A DNA stretch of 64,000 nt from Triatoma infestans. Lineage: Eukaryota > Arthropoda > Insecta > Hemiptera > Reduviidae. Numbering within the stretch: position 1 is the stretch's first letter; each line of letters begins with the position of its first letter. Below are positions 32,255-42,979 of this stretch, piece after piece. The stretch is taken from contig JAAEAF010002536.1 of NCBI GenBank assembly GCA_011037195.1, positions 101,140 through 165,139 on the forward strand, read 5' to 3'. Below the pieces are notes generated by a model, which saw only the letters and a program-made list of their open reading frames with translations, ran no database searches and was not told where the DNA came from. The translations under genes and the position numbers were made by a program.

Positions 32255-33065
32255 TAATTACTTTTCTATATCGTTTAGTACGTCTATATATAACTCGTAC
32301 TTATAAGTACTCCTATACAATTTGGAATTTGACAAAAAAAAAATTATACAGAATTCGATTGACAAATTTACCATTTTTGTTCTATAATTAAATAAAATAA
32401 TTATTTATTGGACAAGTGAATAAAGTGTCACTTTTAAAACACTCGAGTTCAGATTTGCCCACAAAAATATAAGTGATAAAAATTACTTGATTCTAGCGTT
32501 AAATATTAATTTTTATTTTTTATTTTTTTGTTGAACAATTGAAACTATATAAAGAAAAGATATAAAAATAAAATTAGTAATACATGTGCGCTAACCTTGA
32601 AGAGAATGTTTGCCATTGATAATGAAAAGATTACTTCAGAAATATAACATGTTAAGCAAAATCATATTATATTTTTTTGCTTTTTAATTTACTGTTATGT
32701 TGATTTTAAAATGATAAATAAATAAAAAGTTTAATTTAAGAATAACTCCATTAATATTATTTATATATTTCAATAATTTCATCTAAACTTAGAATTTCTT
32801 TAATCTGAAAGAAATCCCATATGTGTTTTACTTTTAATTACGAGAGATTAAAAATTTGTTTTTAAACTGAAATAATTATCACATTATTCAATAAATTGTT
32901 ATATCCTTAATTAATCATCATTTAAAGATTTGTAAAGTTATTTTGAAGTAATTGGGACTAGTCAAAAATAGTATAAGAAAATCTGAAGTCTGTCTGTCAT
33001 GGACGCTTATCTTCTTTGACTTTGTATGAAACATTGTCAAATAGAATTTGATGCAATTCGGCAAT
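32255..33065. other. AT-rich stretch without recognised gene
   Basis: Nothing supported. Confidence 0.4.
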
Positions 33066-33072
33066 GATTTAA

Positions 33073-33262
33073 TAGTTCGAATCCAGCTGTGCTATACCCT
33101 TAGAATTTTTTCTTCCTATGTGCCGCTACTGCTCACTATCAGGTGATGGACATTGTTGTCTGTAACGAGAGAACACTGTCCGGAGGCCGGCAGTGCAGTG
33201 AGAAGGCTCCGGGCGCCAATGACCTTAGATGTTGACGCGCCTTAAATTAAAAAAAAAATAAT
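33073..33262 (+). mobile_element. SINE, tail type a, 5'-truncated
   Basis: Begins in the B box (AGTTCGAATCCAGCTGTGCT), then the body and tail (GGGCGCCAATGACCTTAGAT, GACGCGCCTTAAATTAAA). An AATAATAAT repeat follows it. Confidence 0.75.
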
Positions 33263-33264
33263 AA

Positions 33265-34370
33265 TAATGTAATAATAATAATAATAATAATAATAATCCA
33301 TGGTTTAGTGTTAGTTTAGTGAACTATTTAAGCTAACTTTACCCAATAGCTTTCAACAAATATTTCTCCCAACTAAGACAGCTTATGATAGGATAATTAT
33401 AATAAAGTAACTATTTATACTTTGTCAAACTTGTTTAACAAATGTATAACTTTTAATGTTAATTTTAAACTACAGAATAATACTCTTAAGTCTATACAAT
33501 ATTATTGTACTACATACTCAGCAATCAACAGTTTTTGTTCTATTAAAAGTGAACTCCTCAAATATAACAAACCTGAACAAAACCACAAGAGAGATCTGCC
33601 AAAAATTTATTATAATCCTTAACACAAACTATTGCAATAAAATAAGGCCGACAGGATGTTTAACATTTATAATTTCTGGAGGGGAAAAGGATGCCCTAGG
33701 TCGTAGGTGCTACTACAGTAGACACATGGAGGTCGCAATGGCTTTGTCTTGGTAGCCAACCTCTTCACAGAATCAAATCTAATCCAATCTAACCATTATT
33801 CTTATTCACCAACAACCCATAGTGCTAAGTTTTATGTGTCCATTTTATGTTTAATAAAATTATTCCGTTAAAAAAATTGCAAATTAATATCTTTTCTATA
33901 TTTTCTAAATCTGACGTAAGAAATTCACATTTATATATCCAGTAAACATTTCATCTTCAACTAAAGAAACTTGGACAATTCTGTACATTTGACCTTTACT
34001 ATTTATCTTTAATTTCTCAAATAAAAATATTCTCTGATATTATCTCAAACAAAAAATTTATACCAAGATATCAATAACTCCACAACACTTCCACCAAGTA
34101 CTAGACAAGACTTAATCCAAACCTGCTTAGCAATTCCGGCAGACATGATACGTTTAGCAACTTCATATGTTGGACAGCGATTGCCTTGTGGCCGTATAAG
34201 CCGAGAAGGTCATTTTCAATAAATAGGAAATATTCATTTATCGATTTTTGTAAATAAACTGGAATTTTTTTTTTACTGATGTTTTACCTGATTTTTTAAG
34301 TCTCTTATGGTTTTAAAATAGCTTTTAAGTTTTACCAGCATTTGAACTCTTTTATTTATTAGAAATTAAT
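33265..34370. other. Stretch without recognised gene
   Basis: AT-rich. Segments near 33640-33780 and 34110-34210 are less AT-rich and might be LINE 3' regions, but I cannot place them. Confidence 0.35.
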
Positions 34371-34380
34371 CAGAAAATCC

Positions 34381-35706
34381 ATCTTCAGGAAAAACTAGTT
34401 ATTTTAAAAGAATATTGCAATTTAAATTCTCTGCAAGTGAATACCAATAAAACAAAAGTAATGTTTTTTTTTCTAATAATTTTAAACGTAAGAGATTTCG
34501 GCCAATTACTTATTCAGTGGAACATATTGAAATAGTTAATAATGTCATATATTTGGGACTTCCGTTTGCTTCCAACGGTAAATTTCATCAAGCACAGAAG
34601 CATTTCCTTTCTAGAGGTAAAATAGCAGTTAGCAAGGTGAAAAGTATATTGATTAACTCTAAGGGAAATAGGAGTAAATCCCGTTTAAAACTTTTGAATG
34701 CTATAATTAACTCTACTGTTCTTTATCCTAGTGAGATTTGGGCTTCTACCTACATGGACAGCCTTGAAATAATACGGCTACAATTTTTGAAACAAATTTA
34801 TAACCTCCCAAAAAACACACTAAAATGCATTGGTTCGGCTAGAATGTGGGATTTATCCATTTAAGGTGAAAAGTATGGTCTGGTTTACTAATTAAAGTAC
34901 TCGAAATGTCCCCTAGTCGTTTGCCCTATATTTGCCTGAATATCCTCTTGGATTTGCATTCTAGTAACATTAATATTACTTGGATAAATATATTGAAGTC
35001 CCAGTTTTCTTCAATTGGTTGTCTGGATATTTTGGCTTCTCGTGACCTTCACCTACTCAAGAAGAACAAAACGAATATTATTGAAAAAATTTCAGAACGA
35101 TTGCCATTCGATAGACATTCAAAATGTTTTAAATAGTAGATAAAATTACTTATATAGACTTGTGAGTGCCTTGGGAAGCGAAGGGGTCTTATTTAGATTG
35201 GAACTGTGCTATTACTAAAATAAGATTGATTATTCAGCTTCGATTATGTAATCTAAAGTGTTCAAGAATCTATGTCGAGGGTTCCTCTTTTGTCTTCAAT
35301 GAAGGTAATCTCTATTTGATCTGCAAGGTACCGGATTCTCTTTTACGTTTCCTCTTCTACTGTCACGCATTGCAACCATTTAGAGAACAGTATCTTAATC
35401 CATATCTTGCTGACACGGATACTGAATTCAACTGTTTCGAGAAGCTGTTCACGGTTAGGTCCGTCTCACAGATACATGCAATTTACAAATACGCTATTAA
35501 TGCCCTAAGAATTATCCTTTCTGATTAACTAATCCATTTATTATTTTGTTAATAACATCTGATTTAGTTTATGACAATAGTCATGAGTTTTATTTCTTTT
35601 ATGTATTATGTATTATAAATATCATATCATTTTTGTATATTGTAAACCAAACTCCTTGCAAAAGGGATGTTATTCCTGTATGCAATAAATAAATAAAATA
35701 ATAATA
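34381..35706 (+). mobile_element. 5'-truncated LINE, reverse transcriptase C-terminal half
   Basis: Flanked by AGAAAATCC at 34372-34380 and 35707-35715, with a 3' tail of AATA repeats (about 35685-35705). Coding order: LQEKLVILKEYCNLNSLQVN then KTKVMFF (end of the reverse-transcriptase palm), a frameshift at a T-run near 34468, VNNVIYLGLPFASNGKF (thumb), and later a zinc-knuckle-like segment containing CKVPDSLLRFLFYCHALQPF (about 35318-35380), stopping at 35526-35528. At least three frame changes break it. It is an APE-type-looking LINE; the clade is not determined. Confidence 0.75.
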
Positions 35707-35715
35707 AGAAAATCC

Positions 35716-36788
35716 GCTTTTAATTTTAGTTTACGAAACAGAAAAATAGGAAAAAACACTACGAAAATTGAATCTTTATGGTTGAAATCTCGGCAAAGGT
35801 TTGAAATATTGAAATGTGAAATTAACAGCATTTTTTTTCTTTTTTTTTAAATAGTTTTCAATACAGTAGTAAAAAGTGGTGGTCAAAAGGAAATCGCTAC
35901 TTTCAATCACCGATTTAAGGTGTAAAACGGCAATAAAGTCAAAAAAAAACATCAACACCATCATAAACTAGAGCGAAAATACTTTAACAAAACGTTATGT
36001 TCACTTTTTACACATCTTGTTTCGTTTAAGAGTTATTTCAAAAGTGGCCCGTTTAAATGGGAGACTCTGTATATAAACAAAGGATACTACATAATTGAAA
36101 CTGTCCATTAAAGAAAATGACGCACGCAAGTGACTGCGTATGACTAGTAGCTAGATTGACCCACTCTAGTATGCTACTACATACAGTGATTGAACGATCA
36201 TTAGTTTAAATGTCTAGCTCCGAATGACACTTAATATCATCAATTTTCTCCTTGTTGTTGGTAAACTTACGAGTTAAATTATATATACCAGTTTAATCTA
36301 TTTTACTGTTATTATGTAATTAAAAATAATGAACGTTCTATTATCCAATTTAAAAAATAAATATACATTTCGATATGAAGTTCATAGCTTAACTGAAAAT
36401 GATTAATATGTTATAGGATAAATAAAATATATTCTTTCTTGCTACTCGTATCCATTTTATCAATTTAATGGTGCAGTTTTATATAAAACTAGGGGGGGGG
36501 AATACTCCTTAAAAAAAATCTAAATTAATCACTAGTTACTCAAGTTAGTTATAGAAATCTCATAAAAATGAGATAAACAAAATCTAAGATTATTAGGGCA
36601 CTAATCACAGTAGCTAATGAACCCGTCATACTTTTGTATCCGCTTCCCTTCTATTCATAGTTTTCCGCAATTTGATGTAATAACCCTTGCAAGTTTTGGT
36701 TTCTTATACCCAGATCCTTTTGGTTAGACAAGCTTATATATAATTTTTTTTTTTTTTAATTTTTTTTCGCTTTCGACAACTTAAAAGA
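35716..36788. other. AT-rich stretch without recognised gene
   Basis: Contains a short G-run near 36493-36501. No supported gene. Confidence 0.4.
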
Positions 36789-37452
36789 TTATATGAAAAT
36801 TGTAAATTTAATGAATCTTTGCCAGCCTGCTACGAAATTATATTTTAATATAATTTACATTATTCTTTTTATATTTTATATAAACTACCCAACGTTTCAA
36901 CACATACGCGTGTTATCATCAGGGGTTTTTACATATTTAATCTTAGTTATATTGTGATTTTAATTATTATTGGAATCCAGTATCATGAGTGTCCATTTTG
37001 TTTATGAAAGCGTCAGTTGTTCAAAAAAAATTTTTTTTTTTTAAACATTATTAAAGTGTAACGTCGTTACTTGTCAATATTATATATTTATATAACTCTT
37101 GATATCTGGTTTTTACTGTTTTATGTATGTTATTCGTTAAAATTTTAATTTCTGAAGCTTTTGAGTCCAACGTGGTTATATACGTAATTTTTAGCTCATA
37201 TGCTGCTGAATTTTTGTTTAAAATTTCGTGGTTTGGCTGGGTTGTCACACCTAGCTAACCAACCATCTTTGGTGGACTCTAGGACCGCTAGTTACAAAAA
37301 AATTTTTGTAACACGCATTAAATGATAACACGCGTATGTGTTGAAACGTTGGGTAGTTTATATAAAATATAAAAAGAATAATGTAAATTATATTAAAATA
37401 TAATTTCGTAGCAGGCTGGCAAAGGTTCATTAAATTTACAATTTTCATATAA
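36789..37452. repeat. Ribozyme-type palindromic repeat, family C
   Basis: Two 131-base arms in inverted orientation, 36789-36919 and 37322-37452, correspond base for base without a length change. The outer ends read TTATATGAAAATTGTAAATT and its reverse. The left arm carries a hammerhead-like motif on the minus strand with an intact core. The right arm begins exactly inside that core: ATGATAACACG is present, but the preceding CTG is replaced. The 400-base centre is AT-rich and has no clear coding sequence. Confidence 0.85.
36885..36926 (-). ncRNA. Hammerhead-ribozyme-like motif, family C (intact core)
   Basis: Minus strand: stem I strand ACCC (36926-36923), core CTGATGA (36922-36916), one U, stem II AACACG-CGTA-TGTGTT (36914-36899; 6 bp including one G-U), GAA (36898-36896), the palindrome ACGT (36895-36892) as a loopless stem III, U at the cleavage position (36891), and GGGT (36890-36887) closing stem I with ACCC. 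All conserved core bases are in place. As in the other families, a U sits between A9 and stem II, and stem III has no loop, so cleavage would need a dimer. Small hammerheads of this kind are known from Penelope-like retroelements. Confidence 0.75.
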
Positions 37453-37800
37453 ATCCTGTAAAGCAGCCTATAAATACTTGGAAAACTAATATTAAAAGAC
37501 TACTGGACAACAGATCTAAACTCTCTCTAGACAACAAAAGACTAATTTACACATCTAGCCTCGATCTGGGCGTATGGGATAGAACTATGGGGTACAACCA
37601 AACGCTCAAATCTCCAAAGACTCCAATCCCAACAATCCAGAATCCTTCGTAAACGCACCTTTTTACGTCTCCAACCAAACTATACACACTGACCTTAATA
37701 TACTGTTCATTGTTCAAGTCGCCCAAATCCGCTAGGAAATTCCATATAAACCTACAGACTCACACAAATCCTTTTGTTCAACACCTGTCTTCCCAAATAA
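37453..37800 (+). pseudogene. Jockey-like LINE fragment
   Basis: The translation DNRSKLSLDNKRLIYTSSLD (about 37505-37565), then a shifted VWDRTMGYNQTLKSPKTPIP, matches the same post-palm region as the relics at 5130 and 18525. It adjoins the outer end of the family C palindrome and stops at the family A fragment. Confidence 0.6.
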
Positions 37801-37990
37801 TGTTAATTAGAACTGAATATGTTGTTGAAATTTCGAGTTTAAAAAAAAAAATCAGATAACCGGAAGTGCGTTTACTTTATCACTTTACTAAATGATTTTT
37901 TTCACTTTTTCGCGATTTTCTCAAAAATACCTCCGACGATTTTCTTGAAACTTCGTATATAAACTAAGCATACAAAGATAATAACCCTCC
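37800..37990 (-). repeat. Family A fragment (reverse)
   Basis: Has GATAACCGGAAGTGCGTTTA and TTTTTCGCGATTTTCTCAAA, internal family A phrases in reverse. No ends. Confidence 0.65.
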
Positions 37991-38049
37991 TGATGCAATC
38001 TATTTTAATTAAGTTTATTAATTAAAATTAATATTTATAATATAATATA

Positions 38050-38827
38050 TGTGATGTGATGGCAAGAAGAAGAAGAAGATATAATTTTTAAATAAATCTA
38101 AAAATTATAACTAGTGGTTGGAATTTGGAAAAGGATCCAGCTGCTATGTGCAGGTCAAGAACTGTGGCAAAACCCTTTCAAACAGGGGTCAATATACAGT
38201 CAAGAAAACCGCGGCAAAACCCTTTCAAACAGTGGTCAATATACAGTCAAGAGAACCGCCGCAAAACCCTTTTTGTATTTCCTTCATACAAGGGTCAATG
38301 TACACTCAAGAGACCACCTGGCCACCATCTGTTAACAAAGCGTCGCCACCCCGGCCAAAACAGCCTTTGTTAACTACCGACCTCCCCTAGGGTCAATATA
38401 CTACGAGAGATGTCTTAGTGTGGCAAGTACTTACACATCAGCCGATGTGTGAGTGATGCAAATATAAACGTCGCTCCACTGGAGTTCCAGATCAGTTAAG
38501 TTCGAGTTATCAATCAGTTAAGTGCCAGTATGAAAGAATCACATCAGTTCCAGATCAAAAGCACCATCACACATCGCGAGCGCGTCCCTATTTAAGGTTT
38601 TAATGCTACTTCTTTAATAATTTATATTCATTTCATAATTCTTATATTCATTTACAATTGTCCATCTTAGTTTTTCTATTTCAATACACTTTAAATTATT
38701 TGTTAAAATATAGTTTATTTTCATAAATCAGTAATTCGTATTTTGAATACCAATTCTCTAATCTCTCTAACTAACAACACTTACTCCTCACTTCGACTTC
38801 CGTCATCCATAAAACGATAGCAACACA
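38050..38827 (+). mobile_element. Solo LTR, family G2
   Basis: Starts TGTGATGTGATGGCAAGAAG and ends GATAGCAACACA, with a five-base target duplication ATATA at 38045-38049 and 38828-38832. It shares GAGATGTCTTAGTGT and CGCGAGCGCGTCCCTAT with the other G-type LTRs and has a TATA-like ATATAAAC near 38460. A short motif of about 40 bases (CAAAACCCTTTCAAACAG) is repeated in tandem near 38165-38270. The open frames at 38114-38390 arise from this tandem repeat and are not genes. Confidence 0.85.
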
Positions 38828-38829
38828 AT

Positions 38830-38865
38830 ATAAAAGGAATATTTATTAATTATTCCCAAAACTAC

Positions 38866-38899
<34 letters not shown>

Positions 38900-39290
38900 A
38901 AAAATTAATGAATAATATTTTTTAAATTGAAAGAAAAAAAAAAAAATTAATAATCTTTGTGATAAACTCCAGAATGTATGTAAAGTATAGTGTCTACGAC
39001 GTAGTGAGAGAGAAATGGTGTTCTAGGACAAAAGCTGAAAGGACTGAGTCAGCTTGAAAGGCTCCTGTGATCGTTGTACCATGAAATTTTAACGCTTCAA
39101 TAGAACGGCCACTACAAGCGATCAGGTGTTCTATCTCTTAGTTCATTGCTGTTATTAAGGTCTCTGTGATAAAACTTTTCACTACATCAACAAGAATGTT
39201 ACCACCAGCCACTTAACACAATCTATATAAACTGACATCCTAGACACCCATTCTGTATAAACAGAAATAAATTACAAAATAAAAAAAAAA
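38830..39290. other. Stretch without recognised gene; (ATT)n
   Basis: An ATT microsatellite lies at about 38866-38898. The rest is unassigned. Confidence 0.45.
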
Positions 39291-39294
39291 AATC

Positions 39295-39661
39295 TGATGT
39301 GACACACTCATAGCACTCATTAACATTTACATAGTTGTAATTTATTAAGAAAATTTCTTCAAACTTAGACTCTTTATTAAATGTTTAATAGTCTTCAGTT
39401 ATGTAGTCAATGGGGAGAAAATAAAACGACTCTTTTTTTTTTTTTTTTTGGAACATCATAACTTCAATCCTCCCCTAAACCCCCTAAAATTAATTTGCTC
39501 GAAAAATTTGCTCAAAGAAAGGTAAGGAATCGTAGGTGGTTTCAAGGATTAAAAAAATGGCAGAAAACTGTAATAACTGTTCAATAAAATTGCATAACCA
39601 GTTTTCTTCAAAAATCATAATTTTAATAATCCAATTAATATTATGTAGATGATACAATAGT
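39295..39661 (+). repeat. Family A 5' fragment
   Basis: Starts TCTGATGTGACACACTCATA and ends with TAATATTATGTAGATGATAC where a SINE enters. Confidence 0.55.
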
Positions 39662-39666
39662 ATAAT

Positions 39667-39812
39667 AGGGAAGGGAGTAGCTCAATGGTAGAGCGCTGGA
39701 ATCAATGCGCAGGGTCCCAAGTTTGAATCAGTGTTCCCCCCTAGGATTTTCTCTTCCTCACAGCCTCTGCTGCTCACTGTCCTGTGATGGGCATTGTTGT
39801 CTATAGCATAAA
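39667..39812 (+). mobile_element. SINE, 3'-truncated
   Basis: Head GGGAAGGGAGTAGCTCAATG then GTAGAGCGCTGG (A box), B-box-like AGTTTGAATC near 39719, and body to GGGCATTGTTGTCTATAGC. The 3' half is missing. Confidence 0.65.
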
Positions 39813-39912
39813 AATTATATTAATTAAAACCCTTATGATCTTCTCATAACACTTAAACTGGACAAAAATAATTTGGGTGAGAAATATTGGACTTAATTTA
39901 AGCAAGAACGTT

Positions 39913-40619
39913 GTCAGGGCGCACTGAAGGCTTTGAGCAAGCCATGGTGGAGACTCGAACTAGGGGAGAATGTAGGAGAAGGCTTAATGCTTTCGCTTGG
40001 AGGGGCCAAGGGCGTCTTTATTAGATACCGGCCATGCGGGAATAAAGGGCAATGAGAGGGCGGATCAGTTGGCTAGGAAGGGATCATCATTATCATTTTG
40101 TGGTCCTGAACCAGCCCTTGCCTGTCACAAAGAAATTCGAGACAAAACAGATTAGACTTTTGGGAGATGAGAGTCTTGGAGAAATCGGGGGTACAGCCAG
40201 GGGTGCTCCAAGCTAAAAGATTATAAAAGGACTTAATCAGGGAGTTTCGGAGTATCTCCTGTTCCTCAGTAGGACAGGTAGGACTGGAAAACACTTGGGT
40301 GTCTAGTCACTTGTTTAACATAGGGAGGGACTAGTCTAGTCCCATTTGTCAGAATTGCGACGACGGAGTCAGGAGAACGGTGTGATCACTATCTATGTCA
40401 GTGTCCCCGTTCGCTGGTACTAGGTTTCGCGTATTTGGGAGGGCACCACTCTCGCAGGATTGCCTGGGCGAGTGGGGAGTTCAAGGATATCTTGGGATAT
40501 TGTAGATTAACCGGTAAGCTACCGGGGGAGATTATTTAAGGGGGATGTGATATGGGGGGGGGGGATCGGGGTATATAGGCTTAGGTCCCACGCCATCAGG
40601 CACCCGGTGTAATAATAAT
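39913..40619 (+). mobile_element. 5'-truncated I-like LINE with RNase H end
   Basis: Target duplication AAGCAAGAACGTT (39900-39912) and AAGCATGAACGTT (40620-40632), one mismatch. The 3' end is a short TAATAATAAT tail. Coding signs: CAGGGCGCACTGAAGGC (the SQAALKAL motif region), then GNKGNERADQLARKGS (about 40040-40085), the last RNase H aspartate motif. Frameshifts and stops follow. A run of 11 G lies at about 40553-40563. The sub-family is shared with 15839-16372. Confidence 0.75.
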
Positions 40620-40689
40620 AAGCATGAACGTTAAGAAACTATTTTTTTTAAAAATGAATTAAAAGGAAAAATGGAATGGAGTAGAGTAG

Positions 40690-40931
40690 TCTGACATTGA
40701 GAAGAAGATTGTGAGGTTTTGTTGAGAGTAGACGGTGCGGCATGGTATAGAATTGGTTCCCCCATTGATTTGTACCAAGGGGTAAACTATAAATTCATAC
40801 TAAAAGCAGGACAGTACAAGGTCTTTGGATGGTGGCCAACAGATTGCGGAGTGCACACAATTTTCTACTGTACTGGCCCTAGATGTCGCCAATTCTGTCG
40901 CAGTGTAAAACTTTTACAAATGTCTGCATAG
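40690..40931 (+). CDS. Unrecognised open stretch, possible exon
   Basis: About 75 open codons without an ATG at the start, ending in TAG at 40929-40931. The peptide is not low-complexity and has a cysteine-rich end (CGVHTIFYCTGPRCRQFC). GC content is above the surroundings. An AATAAA-like signal lies near 41111. I recognise no family. It could be a terminal exon, a relic, or chance. Confidence 0.25.
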
Positions 40932-41264
40932 CGCTCACTTTGATTTATTTTTTTTTTTAATATTAAAAATTTAGTTTCCATGTTTTAAATAATAGTATGA
41001 GATTGTGTGGAAACCTTGTTGAAAATACTGGTCAACTGTTATTACTGTTTAAATATCTTTCTTCACAATATCTTGTAAACAACCTAAATTATTTTTGGTG
41101 AATGTTTGGAAAATAAAATGAGAAGTAAAAAAAACTTTTTTAATTGAAAGTAATATAAATAATTTTCTATTTGAAATTCTAAAAATATAACTCGAGTAGG
41201 TAATAAGTAGGGTAAATAAAATACGATTGTTTGTTCTTCGAAGTTGTTATCCTCGATTTTCTTC

Positions 41265-41640
41265 CATAATTTCTCTCACTCAATATTACGATCGTATCAA
41301 ATTTCCCATATTGAGTTATCATCAGAATTAAAGTTTTGAGCTCTCCTGAATCCGAACAAGTGTTTTTAAAGAACCTATAGTAAATAAAATTATTGTATGA
41401 ATGGCCGTGATTTTTTTTGACTTTATCTTGTCTATAATGGATATATTGCGACCAGGCCAAATTTTCTGAATTTGAGTATCGGCGGTATAATACATGTTTA
41501 GAGGTCCCGTGAGTATGAAAATAAAAAGAAAATGTAGTAAATAGACTAATATATGTATATATGTGAACAAAATATATCTCACAAAAAACAAAAAGTCGTA
41601 GGATGTTTCTCAAATTTGGTATAAAGTTTAGGTACTACCA
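41265..41640 (-). repeat. Family A 3'-end fragment (reverse, diverged)
   Basis: Has ATTACGATCGTATCAAATTT, then GTTTTGAGCTCTCCTGAATC, diverged versions of the family A terminal phrases. It runs without a visible seam into the direct repeat at 41580. Confidence 0.5.
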
Positions 41641-41985
41641 CCGCATGTGATATAAACGTTTCGGCCAAACCAAGTGGTTTGACCAAGGCTTAGAAATGTC
41701 CAATTTCAATGGAAATTCCAGTGATTGGCAGCATTTAAAGGACAAATTTATTCCTTGTTCAAAATAACACCTCTCTGTTAGGAATTCAAAAACTATATTA
41801 TCTCCAGGGTAGTCTCAAAAGATAGGAACTAATCTAAATACAAAATTCGTTGTTCATAACGGAAAATAACTACACTATAGCTTTGCAATTACTTAGTCAG
41901 AGATTCGAGTACTTAAAAACTTGGTAAAACAATAACTGGCATGCTGAAGCTTAGTAATTAAACGAACTTAGTTCACTTCCCACTA
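41580..41985. repeat. Direct repeat, copy 1 (downstream of integrase relic)
   Basis: Matches 42676-42975 with small changes (starts AAAAAACAAAAAGTCGTAGG; shares CTAACAGAGAGG in reverse and AACTGGCATGCTGAAGCTTA). It carries a hairpin of nine pairs followed by GAAACGTTT on the minus strand (about 41651-41690). Similarity ends at the TATA-like box at 41983-41991. Confidence 0.7.
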
Positions 41986-42143
41986 TTTATACCGGTGGAG
42001 AATGATCTGGAACCTTCTCAATCCTTCCAGAGATAACTAGAGCGCGTCGCCAGCGCTTCCTAGCGGCCACTAAGAGAACTTGAGGTTCCTACTTCCTCTC
42101 CTAGATGGCACCACTGGCTGAGTTACACTGCTCCACCCTCTCA
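41983..42143 (-). promoter_or_regulatory. LTR U3-like segment with TATA box and polypurine tract
   Basis: On the minus strand a purine-rich TGAGAGGGTGGAGCAG (42143-42128) is followed by TGTAACTCAGCC (from 42127). That is the usual order of polypurine tract and 3' LTR start. TATAAATAG (41991-41983) is a plausible LTR promoter. No enhancer or polyadenylation signal is assigned. Confidence 0.5.
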
Positions 42144-42708
42144 GATCTGTTTGTCCCGAACAGAAACATCGCTGGTGACGTAAGGCAGTAACCGGTCCAG
42201 ATGTACGACCTTCATTTTGGATCTGGGCGTCCGTTGGATTCGGTACACCAGGATGGTTGAGCCTTGAGATGATTGTGTAAGGTCCTTCCCAATCGTTTTG
42301 AAGTTTTGGGGACCTTCCTTTCTTTCGTACCAGATTATACAGCCATATCTTCTCGCCTTCCTGGAAGGTCCTTCCGCTGACCCGTAGATCGTACCGCGTT
42401 TTCATCCGGTCACTTTCTAACACCATCTTGTCGTGCACCTGTCCATGGATGGTCCTCAATCTGCGGCGAAGCTCTTCTGCATAATTGTCCACGTCCGTTT
42501 CCTCCTCTTCAGGGCTGCCAAATAAAAGGTCACTGGGTAGCGGAAGTTCTCTTCCAAGCACAACGCTGGCTGGTGTGCGGCCCGTGGTCTCGTGGACAGC
42601 CGACGGTAGGCCATCAATTAGAGGTATGTGTTCGCCCCAGTCGTTCTGGCGTTCATTCACCAAAAGCCTACTTCGGTAAAAAACAAAAAGTCGTAGGATG
42701 TTTCTCAA
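42070..42708 (-). pseudogene. Ty3/gypsy integrase C-terminal fragment
   Basis: A 212-codon frame whose middle part matches the end of a Ty3/gypsy integrase: NERQNDWGEHIPL, SAVHETTGRTPASVVLGREL, LPSDLLFG, then the C-terminal region with YDLRVSGRTFQEGEKIWLYN and NDWEGPYTII. Integrase inserts the reverse-transcribed element into chromosomes. The DDE catalytic core and everything before it are missing. The first ten codons (MRNILRLFVF) belong to the adjoining direct repeat, and the last part after SRLNHPG is frame-shifted, so this is a broken gene. It is the only Ty3/gypsy protein sequence I see in the window. Confidence 0.8.
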
Positions 42709-42975
42709 ATTTGGTATTAAGTTTAGGTACTACTACCGCATCTGATATAAACGTTTCGGTCAAACCAAGTGATTTGATCAAGGCTTATGGAAATGCCCAA
42801 TTTCAATGGAAATTATAATGATTGGCCAGCATTTAAAGACAACATTCATTCCTTGGTCAAAATAACACCTCTCTGTTAGGAATTCAAAAACTATATTATC
42901 TCCTGTTCCTTGGTTAAAACAATAACTGGCATGCTGAAGCTTAGTAATTAAACGAACTAAGTTCACTTTCTACTG
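42676..42975. repeat. Direct repeat, copy 2 (upstream of integrase relic)
   Basis: Second copy of the repeat at 41580-41985. It lacks the TATA-box side, so if it is a 5' LTR it has lost U3. It has an inner deletion relative to copy 1 (the segment around 41800-41915 is missing). Confidence 0.7.
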
Positions 42976-42979
42976 ATTT

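Noticed and set aside
38114..38390. Three overlapping open frames with a repeated peptide
   Set aside because: All lie in a solo LTR and come from a short tandem repeat open in three frames.
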